In this document: positions 1 through 8,259 of the stretch, piece after piece | Numbering within the stretch: the first letter of the stretch is position 1 | How the letters are laid out: every line of letters begins with the position of its first letter | DNA from: CBDDKU01 sp965230375 | GTDB lineage: Bacteria; Bacteroidota; Bacteroidia; Flavobacteriales_D; Cryomorphaceae | Assembly: GCA_965230375.1 (NCBI GenBank) | Contig: CBDDKU010000010.1 | Span: 1-64,000, forward strand | Length of the DNA: 64,000 nt | Direction of reading: 5' to 3' | Notes under the pieces: generated by a model | Database searches by the model: none | Told to the model about the DNA's origin: nothing | The model's input: only the letters and a program-made list of their open reading frames with translations | Translations under genes and position numbers: made by a program

Positions 1-1689
1 AGCGTAATTGTTGTATTTGTCACTAACAGGCAAAATCTTCACTTGTTCAGGCATCAGCCACAATGGAAACTTTCCTGCACAGTGCTCAATGAGGACTGCA
101 ACAAACCGCTCCATAGATCCAAATGGCGCACGGTGGATCATCACCGGACGGTGTTTGGCATTATCGCTACCCGTGTACTCCAACTCAAACCGCTCAGGTA
201 GGCTGTAGTCAACTTGGATTGTTCCAAGCTGCCAACGTCGACCAATAGCATCTTTCACCATGAAGTCGAGTTTGGGACCATAGAAGGCAGCTTCACCTTC
301 TTCCACTACGTAGTTTAAACCTTCTTCCTGTACGGCTTCTTTGATCGCGTTTTCGGCTTTCACCCAGTTCTCATCAGAACCAATATACTTTTCAGGATCA
401 TTCGGGTCTCGCAAAGAGACTTGAGTGATGAATTCATCAAAACTCAGCGTCTTGAAAATATAAAGTACCAGATTAATCACTTTCTTGAACTCCGCCTTAA
501 CCTGATCTGGCGTACAGAAAATATGGGCGTCATCCTGCGTAAAACCTCGCACACGAGTAAGTCCGTGCAGCTCTCCACTTTGCTCATAACGGTACACGGT
601 TCCAAACTCTGCCAGGCGGAGTGGAAGATCTTTGTACGATCTTGGGCTCGACTTGTAAATCTCGCAATGGTGCGGGCAGTTCATCGGCTTTAGCAGATAC
701 TCTTCACCTTCGTGCGGAGTCAAAATTGGCTGGAAGGAGTCCTTCCCATACTTCGCGTAGTGACCCGAAGTCTCATATAATTCTTTGCTACCAATATGGG
801 GAGTTAAAACTGGCAAATAACCTGCTTTCTTCTGAGCTGCTTTCAAGAAGTTCTCGAGTCGCTCACGCAGAATAGCTCCTTTTGGCAACCACAGTGGTAG
901 ACCCATTCCCACCTTTTGAGAAAAGGTGAATAGCCCCATCTCTTTTCCAAGCTTCCGGTGGTCTCGCTTTTGAGCTTCTTCGAGGAGTACAAGGTATTCC
1001 TTAAGGTCCTTCTGCTTAGGGAATGTGATTCCGTAAATTCGAGTGAGCTGCTTGTTGTTCTCATCTCCGCGCCAATAAGCTCCGGCTATCGACATCAACT
1101 TTACAGCTTTTATAAAACCTGTATGTGGGATGTGTGGACCGCGACATAAGTCTGTAAACCCACCTTGATTGTAGAAAGTAATGTCACCATCCGTCAAATC
1201 TTCGATGAGCTCTAACTTGTACTCATCTCCTTTCTCACGGTAGTATGCAAGAGCGTCGGCTTTGGATATTTCTTTTCGGGTATATTCATTCTTCTCCCTT
1301 GCCAATTCGAGCATTTTTGCTTCGATTTTGGGGAAGTCCTTATCAGAGATTTGTTCATCACCCAAGTCAATGTCGTAGTAGAATCCGTTTTCGATTGGCG
1401 GACCAATTGCGAATTTGATGTTCGGGTAAAAATGTTGAAGCGCTTCGGCCAAAAGGTGGGCAGAAGAGTGCCACATGGTCGTTTTCCCTTCATCGTCGTT
1501 CCAGGTCAGAAGACTCAAGCTTGAGTCTTTTTCAATAGCACGAGTTGCATCTACAACTTGTCCATCGACTTCTGCAGCTAGCACGTTTCGCGCTAATCCT
1601 TCGCTGATATCTTTGGCAACTTCTAAGGCTGTAACGCCTGATGCATAGGTTCTTTGAGAACCGTCTGGAAGGGTAATTTTAATGTCCAT
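1..1689 (-). CDS. thrS: Threonyl-tRNA synthetase, C-terminally cut by window edge
   Basis: Charges tRNA-Thr with threonine in the cytoplasm. The frame is open from the ATG at 1689 to the left edge, giving 563 codons of an enzyme usually about 640-650 aa, so most of the anticodon-binding domain lies outside. An N-terminal TGS domain (starts MDIKITLPDGSQRTYASG) is followed by the second additional (editing) domain with HSSAHLLAEAL around residue 75. The class II catalytic core has motif 2 RYEQSGELHGLTRVRGF and the zinc-site segment MNCPHHCEIY. The motifs are intact and the identification is very secure. The start is the first ATG before the TGS domain. No T-box-like leader is evident upstream. 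Confidence 0.98.
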   Translation of the reverse strand, partial: MDIKITLPDGSQRTYASGVTALEVAKDISEGLARNVLAAEVDGQVVDATRAIEKDSSLSLLTWNDDEGKTTMWHSSAHLLAEALQHFYPNIKFAIGPPIENGFYYDIDLGDEQISDKDFPKIEAKMLELAREKNEYTRKEISKADALAYYREKGDEYKLELIEDLTDGDITFYNQGGFTDLCRGPHIPHTGFIKAVKLMSIAGAYWRGDENNKQLTRIYGITFPKQKDLKEYLVLLEEAQKRDHRKLGKEMGLFTFSQKVGMGLPLWLPKGAILRERLENFLKAAQKKAGYLPVLTPHIGSKELYETSGHYAKYGKDSFQPILTPHEGEEYLLKPMNCPHHCEIYKSSPRSYKDLPLRLAEFGTVYRYEQSGELHGLTRVRGFTQDDAHIFCTPDQVKAEFKKVINLVLYIFKTLSFDEFITQVSLRDPNDPEKYIGSDENWVKAENAIKEAVQEEGLNYVVEEGEAAFYGPKLDFMVKDAIGRRWQLGTIQVDYSLPERFELEYTGSDNAKHRPVMIHRAPFGSMERFVAVLIEHCAGKFPLWLMPEQVKILPVSDKYNNYA

Positions 1690-1752
1690 TCGGAGTGGTC
1701 AACAATTTGAGCGGGTAAAGGTAAAAAAAGGAGTATTTGGAAGAAAGATTAA

Positions 1753-2187
1753 TTACCGTTTGAAAACTTCAATTTCCTTCTGAACGCGAACCATGTCCGT
1801 GAACTTACCGTTGAACTTTGTCGCCCTTACGATATGGTTGTCTATCCAATGATAGTTTCCACCTCTTGGCTTGTTCATCAATAGGTGGTGGTAGTTGAAT
1901 CCATGATTCTCCAGCCAAGTCTCGGTAACGCCCCGGTGTTCTTCGGTGCGCGATGTGAAAAAAGTGATGATATGTCCATCATCAAACCACTTGTTGCAGA
2001 TCTCCAGGGCATCGGGGAAGGGGAGACAAGTCTCCATTCGTTCAGGTTCTTCATTCGGAACGTCTTCGGTGATGGTGCCATCAATATCGATCAGGTAGTT
2101 TTTGACACCTTCAGGAAGCTGGGGAGATATTTCATTTCCCGCTTCATCCATGGTTTTCTCGAGTTCCGGATTTGAATCTTTCTTCAT
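1753..2187 (-). CDS. HAD-like phosphatase family protein
   Basis: A 144-aa cytoplasmic protein upstream of thrS on the same strand, 63 bp away. Residues near 32-38 read LIDIDGTIT, the HAD motif I with the nucleophilic Asp and the +2 Asp. FFTSRTEEHR near residue 77 fits motif II (Thr/Ser), and KPRGGNYHWIDNH near residue 105 supplies the lysine and an acidic residue of motifs III/IV. It is shorter than most HAD phosphatases and has essentially no cap domain, so a large substrate or phosphoprotein is possible. The substrate cannot be read from sequence. The ATG at 2187 is the only sensible start. Confidence 0.8.
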   Translation of the reverse strand: MKKDSNPELEKTMDEAGNEISPQLPEGVKNYLIDIDGTITEDVPNEEPERMETCLPFPDALEICNKWFDDGHIITFFTSRTEEHRGVTETWLENHGFNYHHLLMNKPRGGNYHWIDNHIVRATKFNGKFTDMVRVQKEIEVFKR

Positions 2188-2326
2188 GGTAATTTATTGA
2201 ACTCCAAAGATAGAGACAGTAATCAGGAAGCCTAGAGGGAGCCTTATGTTTTGTGAACATTAAGATTTGATTTAATCTTCGGTTCACATTTTCTCTCGAT
2301 TCTATTTTCTGTTTGAGAATATGTTA

Positions 2327-2334
2327 TAAATTTG
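2327..2334 (+). promoter_or_regulatory. -7 element of the tRNA-Ser promoter
   Basis: TAAATTTG matches the Bacteroidota -7 consensus TAnnTTTG and lies 11 bp before the tRNA. It continues into GCGCTCC, the same bases that follow the -7 element of the tRNA-Pro gene at 24407-24420. The -33 TTTG at the right distance is not convincing. Confidence 0.6.
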
Positions 2335-2344
2335 CGCTCCCATT

Positions 2345-2431
2345 GGAGAGGTGGCTGAGTGGCTGAAAGCGGCACCCTGCTAAGGTGTTATACTCGTAAG
2401 GGTATCGGGGGTTCGAATCCCCCTCTCTCCG
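2345..2431 (+). tRNA. tRNA-Ser(GCT)
   Basis: An 87-nt class II tRNA. The acceptor arm GGAGAGG pairs with TCTCTCC (last pair G-U) and the discriminator is G at 2431. The anticodon stem-loop has loop CTGCTAA with anticodon GCT at 2379-2381, which reads AGC/AGU. There is a long variable arm (TACTCGTAAGGGTA) and a T-arm GGGGG-TTCGAAT-CCCCC. CCA is not encoded. A Rho-independent terminator follows within 10 bp. Confidence 0.97.
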
Positions 2432-2440
2432 CACCGAAGG

Positions 2441-2476
2441 AAAACCACCCTGAATTTTCAAGGTGGTTTTTTTTAT
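2441..2476 (+). terminator. Intrinsic terminator of tRNA-Ser
   Basis: AAAACCACC (2441-2449) pairs with GGTGGTTTT (2462-2470), followed by a run of T to 2474. It lies directly after the tRNA and ends its transcript. Confidence 0.85.
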
Positions 2477-2527
2477 TTCAATTCCCGCGAAAGCGAGCTT
2501 TCAAGTGGGAATTGAAATAAAAAAAAC
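2467..2527. repeat. Palindrome fused to the tRNA-Ser terminator
   Basis: The arms TTTATTTCAATTCCC and GGGAATTGAAATAAA are perfectly complementary. They enclose GCGAAAGCGAGCTTTCAAGT, which has its own small hairpin (GAAAGC/GCTTTC). The left arm starts inside the T-run of the terminator. A similarly built palindrome follows the terminator of tRNA-Pro at 24549-24600. Confidence 0.75.
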
Positions 2528-3148
2528 CAAACCGACGAGAGTCGGATCTGGTTTTCCTTCGGTGTAGGTCTCCCCAAACGGGATCTTTTCCGCCCAAGCG
2601 GAAAAGAATCCTTCCTCCATTTTAAGCTTAGTCTTCCTCCGCGAAAACGAGCTTTCAAGTGGGAATAGAAATAAAAAAACCGAACCGACGAGAGTCGGAT
2701 CTGGTTTTCCTTCGGTGTAGGTCTCCCCAAACGGGATCTTTTCCGCCCAAGCGGAAAAGAATCCCTCGTTTTACGAATTATAAGTTGATGTGCAATTACT
2801 GAAGCTGAAGCCTGAGCTTCAAAGCTTCGTGGCATTAAAAAACGCCAAGACCTGAAAGGGCTTGAGGGTAAAAGGTTCTTGTTGGTCTCCCATCTGGGAT
2901 CTTTTCCGCCCAAGCGGAAAAGAATCCTTCCTCCTTTTTAAGCTTAGTCTTCCTCCCGCGAAAGCGAGCTTTCAAGTGGGAATAGAAATAAAAAATCGAA
3001 CCGACGAGAGTCGGATCTGGTTTTCCTTCGGTGTAGGTCTCCCCACGCGCCGTCGCTTTGACTTCGTTCAAAATGAGATATTCAACAAAAGCTATGGCGC
3101 ATGCAACTGGGATCTTTTCCACCCAAGCGGAAAAAAATCCTTCGTCCG
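2479..3148. repeat. Mosaic of ~150-bp non-coding repeats after tRNA-Ser
   Basis: This 769-bp gene-free stretch (2432-3200) holds imperfect copies of one unit at 2479-2631, 2632-2764, 2896-3045 (rearranged order) and a fragment at 3109-3148. Each fuller copy has the order GCGAAAGCGAGCTTTCAAG, an A-run, CCGAC-GAGA-GTCGG hairpin, GGTTTTCCTTCGGTG, then GGGATCTTTTCCGC and GCGGAAAAGAATCC, itself an inverted repeat. The segment TGGTTTTCCTTCGGTG at 2549-2564 is the exact reverse complement of the 16 bases right after the tRNA (2432-2447), so the copies look like inverted descendants of the tRNA 3' flank. On the minus strand the CCGAC/GTCGG hairpin runs into T-tracts and could end transcripts from the gene at 3201-3626. 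Open frames here repeat because the DNA repeats and are not taken as genes. Confidence 0.8.
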
Positions 3149-3200
3149 GCAAAATGTTATTTGATCTGGATACCTGAAGCTGAAGCCTGAGCTTCAGAGC

Positions 3201-3626
3201 TCACCTCTCCTCAAAAACCAACTCCAATTTAATTCCTTCCGAATCTTTGAAGAACAGTGCGTAGTAGCTTTCCCCGTGTTGTGGGTAGTACTTTGGTGGC
3301 TCAACAATTTGAGCGCCGGTGACCTTTATAAGCGGAAAGAGCCGATCGATTTCTTCTTTCGAACTGGCTTTAAATGCAAGGTGATGAATTGAGCCAGGTT
3401 TTCGTCGGTGCACATCTTCGTGCTTAAATTTCTCACGAGGGGAGTTGAACCCGATGATTAAATAGTCATGGGCGTATTCAATCACATCAAAGTCGTGGTC
3501 GGGAACCCGACCCTTCGATTTTCGCGATAAATCAAAACCCAGCAAAGGCATGAGTTTGTCGTAAAACTCTTCTGCACGTTCCAGATTCTGGACGGTGATT
3601 TGGATATGGTCGATGATAGGCTTCAT
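3201..3626 (-). CDS. VOC (glyoxalase/bleomycin-resistance) family protein
   Basis: A 141-aa single-module vicinal-oxygen-chelate protein. It opens with IDHIQITVQNLERAEEFY, the typical first beta-alpha unit with a metal-site His. It has SIHHLAFKA around residue 77 with a second candidate ligand, and ends KDSEGIKLELVFEE, where the C-terminal Glu position of VOC metal sites falls. The family includes glyoxalases, dioxygenases and antibiotic-binding proteins, and the substrate is not predictable here. It is not clearly co-transcribed with the neighbouring arsenic genes because a terminator lies between them. Confidence 0.85.
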   Translation of the reverse strand: MKPIIDHIQITVQNLERAEEFYDKLMPLLGFDLSRKSKGRVPDHDFDVIEYAHDYLIIGFNSPREKFKHEDVHRRKPGSIHHLAFKASSKEEIDRLFPLIKVTGAQIVEPPKYYPQHGESYYALFFKDSEGIKLELVFEER

Positions 3627-3656
3627 TGAGTGCTGAAGAATTCTGAATATAATGTA

Positions 3657-3687
3657 AAAATGCCGAAACCAATGGTTTCGGCATTTG
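3657..3687 (-). terminator. Terminator hairpin between ArsC-like and VOC genes
   Basis: AAATGCCGAAACC pairs with GGTTTCGGCATTT across a 3-nt loop. The minus-strand side continues in TTTTT, so it ends transcripts coming from 3709-4437. Confidence 0.8.
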
Positions 3688-3708
3688 GCAATTCCTAGTT
3701 CTAAGTTT

Positions 3709-4437
3709 TTATCTGGAGCTTTCTTTCATAACCACGATTTGCTTTTTCATATGGTCGACCATAAAGAGCATTTCTCGCCCGATAATTGAAACCGTTTCAT
3801 CGTACTTATCTTTCTCAGATGGGGTACCGTCAGAGTGCCTTGGGTCGTTGTAGGGAATTGGGAAGCGGCCTTCAGCGCCATCAACTGCAGGGCAAGATTT
3901 GTCGGCATCTGAGCAGACCATCACAGCCACAAAGTTCTCCTTGGGATTAATATCGTGGGTGTACACCTTTGACTGCATCATCCAAACGGGGTAGTTTGCC
4001 GGTGAAATAGACACAACGGGATTATCAGCCTTTTTATCGTAGACTACTGAAAATCCCGCTCTTTTCACTGCTTCGATGGCTTTGGCATTAAAAGCCGTAG
4101 CTTCTGTACCGCCCGAAAAAGACTCGAATTGATTCAGTCCGAAATAAAATGTACCGTACTTGAACCAAAGATCTGCCAAGTGACTCCTTCTAGAATTGTG
4201 AGTACAGACAAATAGGGCTCCAAACTTTTTTCCTTCTTCCATATTCTCAACCATAAAATCTCCAAGTTCTTCGAGTTCTTCTTTTCTCTGATCAGAGATT
4301 TGGTCAAACTCACCAAGTAGTCGAGTAGTTGTCTTTTGAAGTTTTTTATTTACGTCGTGCTCCATTTGTTGGGCTTTGATTTCCATAGCGTATAGCGAAA
4401 GTGCAATAGCGATTAAACTTAGACAGAGTGTTCTCAT
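3709..4437 (-). CDS. ArsC-like low-molecular-weight protein tyrosine phosphatase with signal peptide
   Basis: A 242-aa protein of the LMW-PTP/thioredoxin-type arsenate reductase fold. The P-loop is FVCTHNSRRSH (C-x5-R-S) around residue 77. The second motif MVCSDADKSCP holds the Cys pair expected in thioredoxin-coupled arsenate reductases, and NDP (residues 197-199) is the likely acid segment. The family normally starts close to the region around residue 30. Here about 24 residues precede it and form a clear signal-peptide-like segment (TLCLSLIAIALSLYAMEIKA), which predicts export. A shorter cytoplasmic product from Met25 is the alternative. It lies downstream of arsR with its own operator at 4467-4482, so arsenate reduction or an arsenic-linked role is likely. 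Confidence 0.8.
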   Translation of the reverse strand: MRTLCLSLIAIALSLYAMEIKAQQMEHDVNKKLQKTTTRLLGEFDQISDQRKEELEELGDFMVENMEEGKKFGALFVCTHNSRRSHLADLWFKYGTFYFGLNQFESFSGGTEATAFNAKAIEAVKRAGFSVVYDKKADNPVVSISPANYPVWMMQSKVYTHDINPKENFVAVMVCSDADKSCPAVDGAEGRFPIPYNDPRHSDGTPSEKDKYDETVSIIGREMLFMVDHMKKQIVVMKESSR

Positions 4438-4466
4438 TTTTGTGTGTTATAAATTGTGTTTAGAAT

Positions 4467-4482
4467 ATTGCAATATTGCGAT
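4467..4482. promoter_or_regulatory. ArsR-type operator upstream of the ArsC-like gene
   Basis: ATTGCAATATTGCGAT is a near-perfect 16-bp dyad 30 bp upstream of the start at 4437. Read on the minus strand (ATCGCAATATTGCAAT) it differs at two positions from the dyad before arsR at 4851-4866. Binding by the neighbouring ArsR is inferred. Confidence 0.7.
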
Positions 4483-4501
4483 GGTGTAGGGTAAATTTTT
4501 T

Positions 4502-4837
4502 TCAGCAACAATCTTCTGTATTCGGGTTGATGTATTGGTCAAACATGCTTTGAAATTGTTGTTTGATCTCGTTCCAGCGCTCAGAATCAATGCAGTAACT
4601 GATGCGCGAGCCTTCTATGGTGCCCTTGATGACACCAATCCCTTTCAGTTCTCTCAGGTGTTGACTGATGGTGGCTTGAGCTAAACCAAGTTCTTGAACG
4701 AGCTCTCCATTCACACAAGCGTCTGATTTTAGCAGAAATTCGATGATAGCCACTCTTGCCGGATTCGCAAATGCTTTGGCAAAGAGAGCGATCTCATTTT
4801 GACTTTCCGTGAATAGATCTGTTTTGGTTACTCCCAT
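4502..4837 (-). CDS. ArsR-family winged-helix repressor
   Basis: A 111-aa metalloregulator. The winged HTH includes FANPARVAIIEFLL (residues ~25-38) and the recognition helix AQATISQHLRELKGIGVI (~74-91). Candidate metal or arsenite ligands are C40 or its vicinity in SDACVNGELV and the C-terminal CC pair. It probably represses itself and the ArsC-like gene 64 bp downstream, since near-identical dyads lie before both starts. No arsenite pump or ArsM is seen nearby, so the inducer could be arsenite or another soft metal. Confidence 0.9.
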   Translation of the reverse strand: MGVTKTDLFTESQNEIALFAKAFANPARVAIIEFLLKSDACVNGELVQELGLAQATISQHLRELKGIGVIKGTIEGSRISYCIDSERWNEIKQQFQSMFDQYINPNTEDCC

Positions 4838-4850
4838 AGGTTTTTAAATC

Positions 4851-4866
4851 ATCGCAATATTACGAT
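4851..4866. promoter_or_regulatory. ArsR-type autoregulatory operator
   Basis: ATCGCAATATTACGAT lies 14 bp upstream of the arsR start. On the minus strand it contains TAATATTG, close to the TAnnTTTG -7 element, so repressor binding would block the promoter directly. It matches the dyad at 4467-4482. Confidence 0.7.
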
Positions 4867-4932
4867 ATGTTTTTTGCTTTAGATGCGTCATTCAAGGAAT
4901 TTAACTCAAGCTTAACAGAATTCTATAAGGAA

Positions 4933-4960
4933 GAAAAAGCGGCCAATGACCGCTTTTTCA
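4933..4960 (-). terminator. Terminator downstream of the SIMPL gene
   Basis: GAAAAAGCGG pairs with CCGCTTTTTC across a 7-nt loop. The A and T flanks make it usable on both strands. It lies between the SIMPL gene and the arsR promoter and would insulate them. Confidence 0.75.
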
Positions 4961-5092
4961 ACTAAACAAACATATAGGCTATTCTACCTTTTATCCCCTT
5001 GAGACTCATCAGAGCTTCCGGGGAGGTAACCAACTATTTTGACAATTGGAATGAAAAAAGGTTTAAATGGTGCTTTCGATTCCTGTGTTTTA

Positions 5093-5797
5093 TCATTCGA
5101 GTGCAAAGCGCGCAGAGATTGAGTACTCTAAGGTGATTTTTTCGAATTCGATATTTATCGATTTGACTCCCTGTTTAGCATATCTCATATCATAAGCGCT
5201 GAATTCGACATTTGATAAACGCTGTACATTGTTGTATGTATTCGCATTTACTTCTTGAATGAATAGTGCTTTACCAATCTCCTGATCTATGGCTTTGGCA
5301 AGGTTTTGCGCTTTTGACTTAGCAGCCTTGATGGCCCTGACCTTTACTTCATTTCGGTACTCTTCAATTTGACTGTGGTCAACTCGATCAATTAATATTT
5401 CTGATATCCCAAGACTATCAAAACCATAAATAATCTCACCCGCAGTATTTGCATCGTGAACCAATACTTCGTACTCCCTTGACTTGATGATTTTCGCATT
5501 TGACAACCAAAGGTTTTTGAAATTGCTAGCCATGTCCTTAACGGCAAGATCTTTTGAAATGTCGATGCCTATCTTTTCAAGAGTAGAAATCATCATGTTT
5601 TCCATTTCCTGCAAGCTTTGTTTATTCTTCAGGTCATTTTCATCAATAACTATTTCCAGATAGATTTCATCTGGAGCAATTTTCATTTCGGCTTTTCCTA
5701 AAACTTCGATATAGTTCTGATCAATGAAATTCTTTGCCGTTTGTCCCGACATAAAGAAGCTTGAAATGACAAAAATTCCTGAGAGTAGTGTTTTCAT
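5093..5797 (-). CDS. Exported SIMPL (DUF541) domain protein
   Basis: The ATG at 5797 gives a 234-aa product starting with the signal peptide MKTLLSGIFVISSFFMSG. The longer frame to 5824 only adds residues ahead of this signal. The mature part fits the SIMPL domain: IEVLGKAEMKIAPDEIYLEI at the start, the central AIKAAKSKAQNLAKAI helix, and a last strand ending ITLEYSISARFAL. SIMPL proteins are periplasmic or outer-membrane linked with poorly defined roles in envelope or oxidative stress. It is a single-gene unit here. Confidence 0.85.
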   Translation of the reverse strand: MKTLLSGIFVISSFFMSGQTAKNFIDQNYIEVLGKAEMKIAPDEIYLEIVIDENDLKNKQSLQEMENMMISTLEKIGIDISKDLAVKDMASNFKNLWLSNAKIIKSREYEVLVHDANTAGEIIYGFDSLGISEILIDRVDHSQIEEYRNEVKVRAIKAAKSKAQNLAKAIDQEIGKALFIQEVNANTYNNVQRLSNVEFSAYDMRYAKQGVKSINIEFEKITLEYSISARFALE

Positions 5798-5892
5798 ATG
5801 ATTTCGATTTGGTTTTCTGTACACTTGATCTTACAAAGAGTTCAACGTCTAGAGCATGCGGAAATTGTCGCTGCGGAAAATTGAATTCGATG

Positions 5893-6507
5893 CTATACCA
5901 TCGTCCGAAAAGTCAAATTGATCCTTGGTGTAAGTACTTTTTTGGTAGGAGGTAAGCGGTGGAGCCAGTGTTTTTGAATGGTGCCACCCATAAGTAGTAG
6001 ACTTCCAGAAGAAAGCCATTTTTCAACCTTCTCGCTAGTTTGCTTGTGTTTGAAAGCGAATTTGCGCTCAGCACCAAGGCTCAAGGAAGCAATGGCTCCG
6101 TTTTCTTTTAGCGAAGTTTCATCATCGCTGTGCCAACCCATGCCCTCTTCGCCACTGTGGTACAAGTTGCAAAGACAAGAATTATATTTTTCGCCCGTCG
6201 CCTTTTCAACCAAAGCTTTAAGGGCGAGTAGCGGGGTGTTCCAAGCCAACGATTCTCGCACCACTCCTGAGTACGTATATGTGGTTGGAATATCGGCATA
6301 CCATGCTACCTTTCGTTTGGTCACATAGTGTTTTCCGAAAATCCTTGATTCATCATTTTTCCAAGCCACGTTATTCAGCAAGTCCGAAAAGTAGGTTCTG
6401 GCCTCTGATTCGCTTAGCACTTTACCGAAATAGTACACCTGACCATCATAAGGCAAGAGGTTTACATTGGGATCACCTTCTTCTTCAAAATAGAGCTTGT
6501 TTTGCAC
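5893..6507 (-). CDS. alkB: AlkB-family 2-oxoglutarate/Fe(II) dioxygenase
   Basis: A 204-aa DNA or RNA dealkylation-repair enzyme that oxidatively removes methyl lesions from bases. The Fe(II) ligands are visible as H-x-D in GWHSDDE (residues ~124-130) and a distal His in TIQKHWLHRLP. 2-oxoglutarate is bound by the Arg pair in RINLTFR at the C-terminus. RKVAWYAD near residue 66 is the usual substrate-loop segment. The start is a GTG at 6507; an in-frame TAA four codons upstream rules out a longer form and no ATG fits. Family length is normal. Confidence 0.92.
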   Translation of the reverse strand: MQNKLYFEEEGDPNVNLLPYDGQVYYFGKVLSESEARTYFSDLLNNVAWKNDESRIFGKHYVTKRKVAWYADIPTTYTYSGVVRESLAWNTPLLALKALVEKATGEKYNSCLCNLYHSGEEGMGWHSDDETSLKENGAIASLSLGAERKFAFKHKQTSEKVEKWLSSGSLLLMGGTIQKHWLHRLPPTKKVLTPRINLTFRTMV

Positions 6508-6755
6508 GGTATAAAGTTAATGGAGACAGCGCTTCTTTTTGATAAAACAGATCTTGGATAATACCACAAAGTTGGTATTTGGTCAGGTGAGTCAAGGTCG
6601 TACATTTGCCAATGTAGAATTGTTCTAAATAAAAATCTAGTCTATCGTTTTCCAGACAGTTTTCAGTAGAATCCACAGCTAAAAGATCATTGTATAAATT
6701 GGAAGACTTGTCTAGCAACTATTCCCATTTTCCTGCAGATAAATTAACGCCATTT

Positions 6756-8255
6756 ATGAATCCGATTAAATCCATTTTCTTAACCCTTCTCATCGCTCTT
6801 ACATCTACCGTTTTTGCGAATGACAATATCTTTCTAGATCGCTCCTATTGGAATGGGAAGCCTACACTAGTTGATGTGAAAGAGAAAAGCGAGGCAGGAA
6901 ATGATCCTACCCAACTAAATGAACACGGCTTTGATCCCCTCGTGTATGCCCTTCTGGAAAACGCGTCTTATGAAGTGCTTGAATATTTGATCGGCTTAGA
7001 TGGTAACGATGTGAACAAAATCACCCATGATGGGCGTACGTACATTTTCTGGGCGGCCTACAAGGGGAACCTGAGATTTATGAAAACTCTGGTTGAAATG
7101 GGAGCATCCACCGCTCATATCGATGATCATGGATATTCCATCATGAATTTTGCCGCAGTCGCAGGTCAGGAGAAACCAGATCTGTACGATTTTCTAATTG
7201 AAAATGGTGCCGATGTAAAAGCCGAAAAGGATAGTAATGGAGCCAATACCTTGCTCTTACTTTCACCGCATCTTAAATCAAAAGATATGGTAAACTACTT
7301 TGTCAAAAAGGGTTTGAGTCTCGATGATGTTGACAAGTATGGAAATGGACTTTTTAACTACGCTGCTGCGGGTGGAAATGTAGATATGCTAAAGTGGTTG
7401 GTTCGTTCAGGAGTCTCAAGTCAGGCTGGATCTGTTGACGGAAGAAACGCGATGCACTTTGCTGCAAAAGGAATGCGAGGGCATAGCAATGGAGTAGAAG
7501 TATACGAGTACTTATTGACACAGCGCAATAACCCACTGCAGCCGGACAGCAAGCGCAACACACCTGTGATGATCGCAGCAAAAAGTACCAAGCACACCTC
7601 AGTCATCAATTTCTTCAATGATCGTGGAGCAAATCTTGACAAATCCAATACATCAGGAAGGACGGCGTTGATGAATGCTGCTCAATACAATGACATAAGA
7701 ATTGTAGAAGCTATTTTGGCGGAAGTCGATGATGTGAATAAAGTGGACAATGACGGACAATCTGCACTTACCTATGCTGTTAGGTACAATACTACCGAAG
7801 TGGTAAAAGCCCTTATTGAAGCGGGGGCCAATATTTATGTTACTGACCAGGATGGAAATGGACTAATGAATTACCTAGTTGAATCATTTTCCCCTTCAAA
7901 TGAGATTGATTACATGTCGAAGTCTCGGCTTTTGATTGAAAGCGGGCTATCTCTTCTGGATAAAGATGAAGCAGGAAACAATCTATTTCACCTGGCTGCA
8001 CAACAAGATGCTCTACCAATCTTAAAACAAGCTCACGAAATGAACTTGGATGTCAATGCCAAAAATCATGATGGTATGACGCCATTGTTAATTGCAGCGA
8101 TGAAATCTAGTTCGACTGAAACGCTTAAGTACTTGGTTGAGATCGGAGCTGACCCTTCCGTAAGAACGGAGTTTGAAGAGAGTGCCTGCGACTTGGCTAA
8201 GGAGAATGAGTTATTGAGAACCGAAGGCGGTAATATTGAATTTTTACAATACTAG
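6756..8255 (+). CDS. Exported ankyrin-repeat protein
   Basis: The ATG at 6756 opens a 499-aa protein with signal peptide MNPIKSIFLTLLIALTSTVFA; the upstream extension starts at TTG and precedes the signal. The rest is a run of about a dozen ankyrin repeats, e.g. DGRTYIFWAAYKGNLRFMKT, SGRTALMNAAQYNDIRIVEA and DGQSALTYAVRYNTTEVVKA. Ankyrin arrays bind proteins, and the periplasmic location suggests an envelope partner. It is the first of three genes read in the same direction with gaps of 4 and 9 bp, so it likely shares a transcript with the DUF2271 and PepSY-flavoprotein genes. Confidence 0.85.
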   Translation: MNPIKSIFLTLLIALTSTVFANDNIFLDRSYWNGKPTLVDVKEKSEAGNDPTQLNEHGFDPLVYALLENASYEVLEYLIGLDGNDVNKITHDGRTYIFWAAYKGNLRFMKTLVEMGASTAHIDDHGYSIMNFAAVAGQEKPDLYDFLIENGADVKAEKDSNGANTLLLLSPHLKSKDMVNYFVKKGLSLDDVDKYGNGLFNYAAAGGNVDMLKWLVRSGVSSQAGSVDGRNAMHFAAKGMRGHSNGVEVYEYLLTQRNNPLQPDSKRNTPVMIAAKSTKHTSVINFFNDRGANLDKSNTSGRTALMNAAQYNDIRIVEAILAEVDDVNKVDNDGQSALTYAVRYNTTEVVKALIEAGANIYVTDQDGNGLMNYLVESFSPSNEIDYMSKSRLLIESGLSLLDKDEAGNNLFHLAAQQDALPILKQAHEMNLDVNAKNHDGMTPLLIAAMKSSSTETLKYLVEIGADPSVRTEFEESACDLAKENELLRTEGGNIEFLQY

Positions 8256-8259
8256 TATC

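Noticed and set aside
2473..3152. Long minus-strand frames with repeated peptide sequence (e.g. SFPLGRKRSRLGRPTP)
   Set aside because: They follow the non-coding DNA repeats exactly, overlap each other in different frames, have Arg/Ser/Phe-biased composition and span terminator-like hairpins.
6485..6718. A 77-codon minus-strand frame before AlkB
   Set aside because: It starts at TTG, overlaps the alkB start by 23 bp and has no recognisable feature; the region is better read as intergenic.
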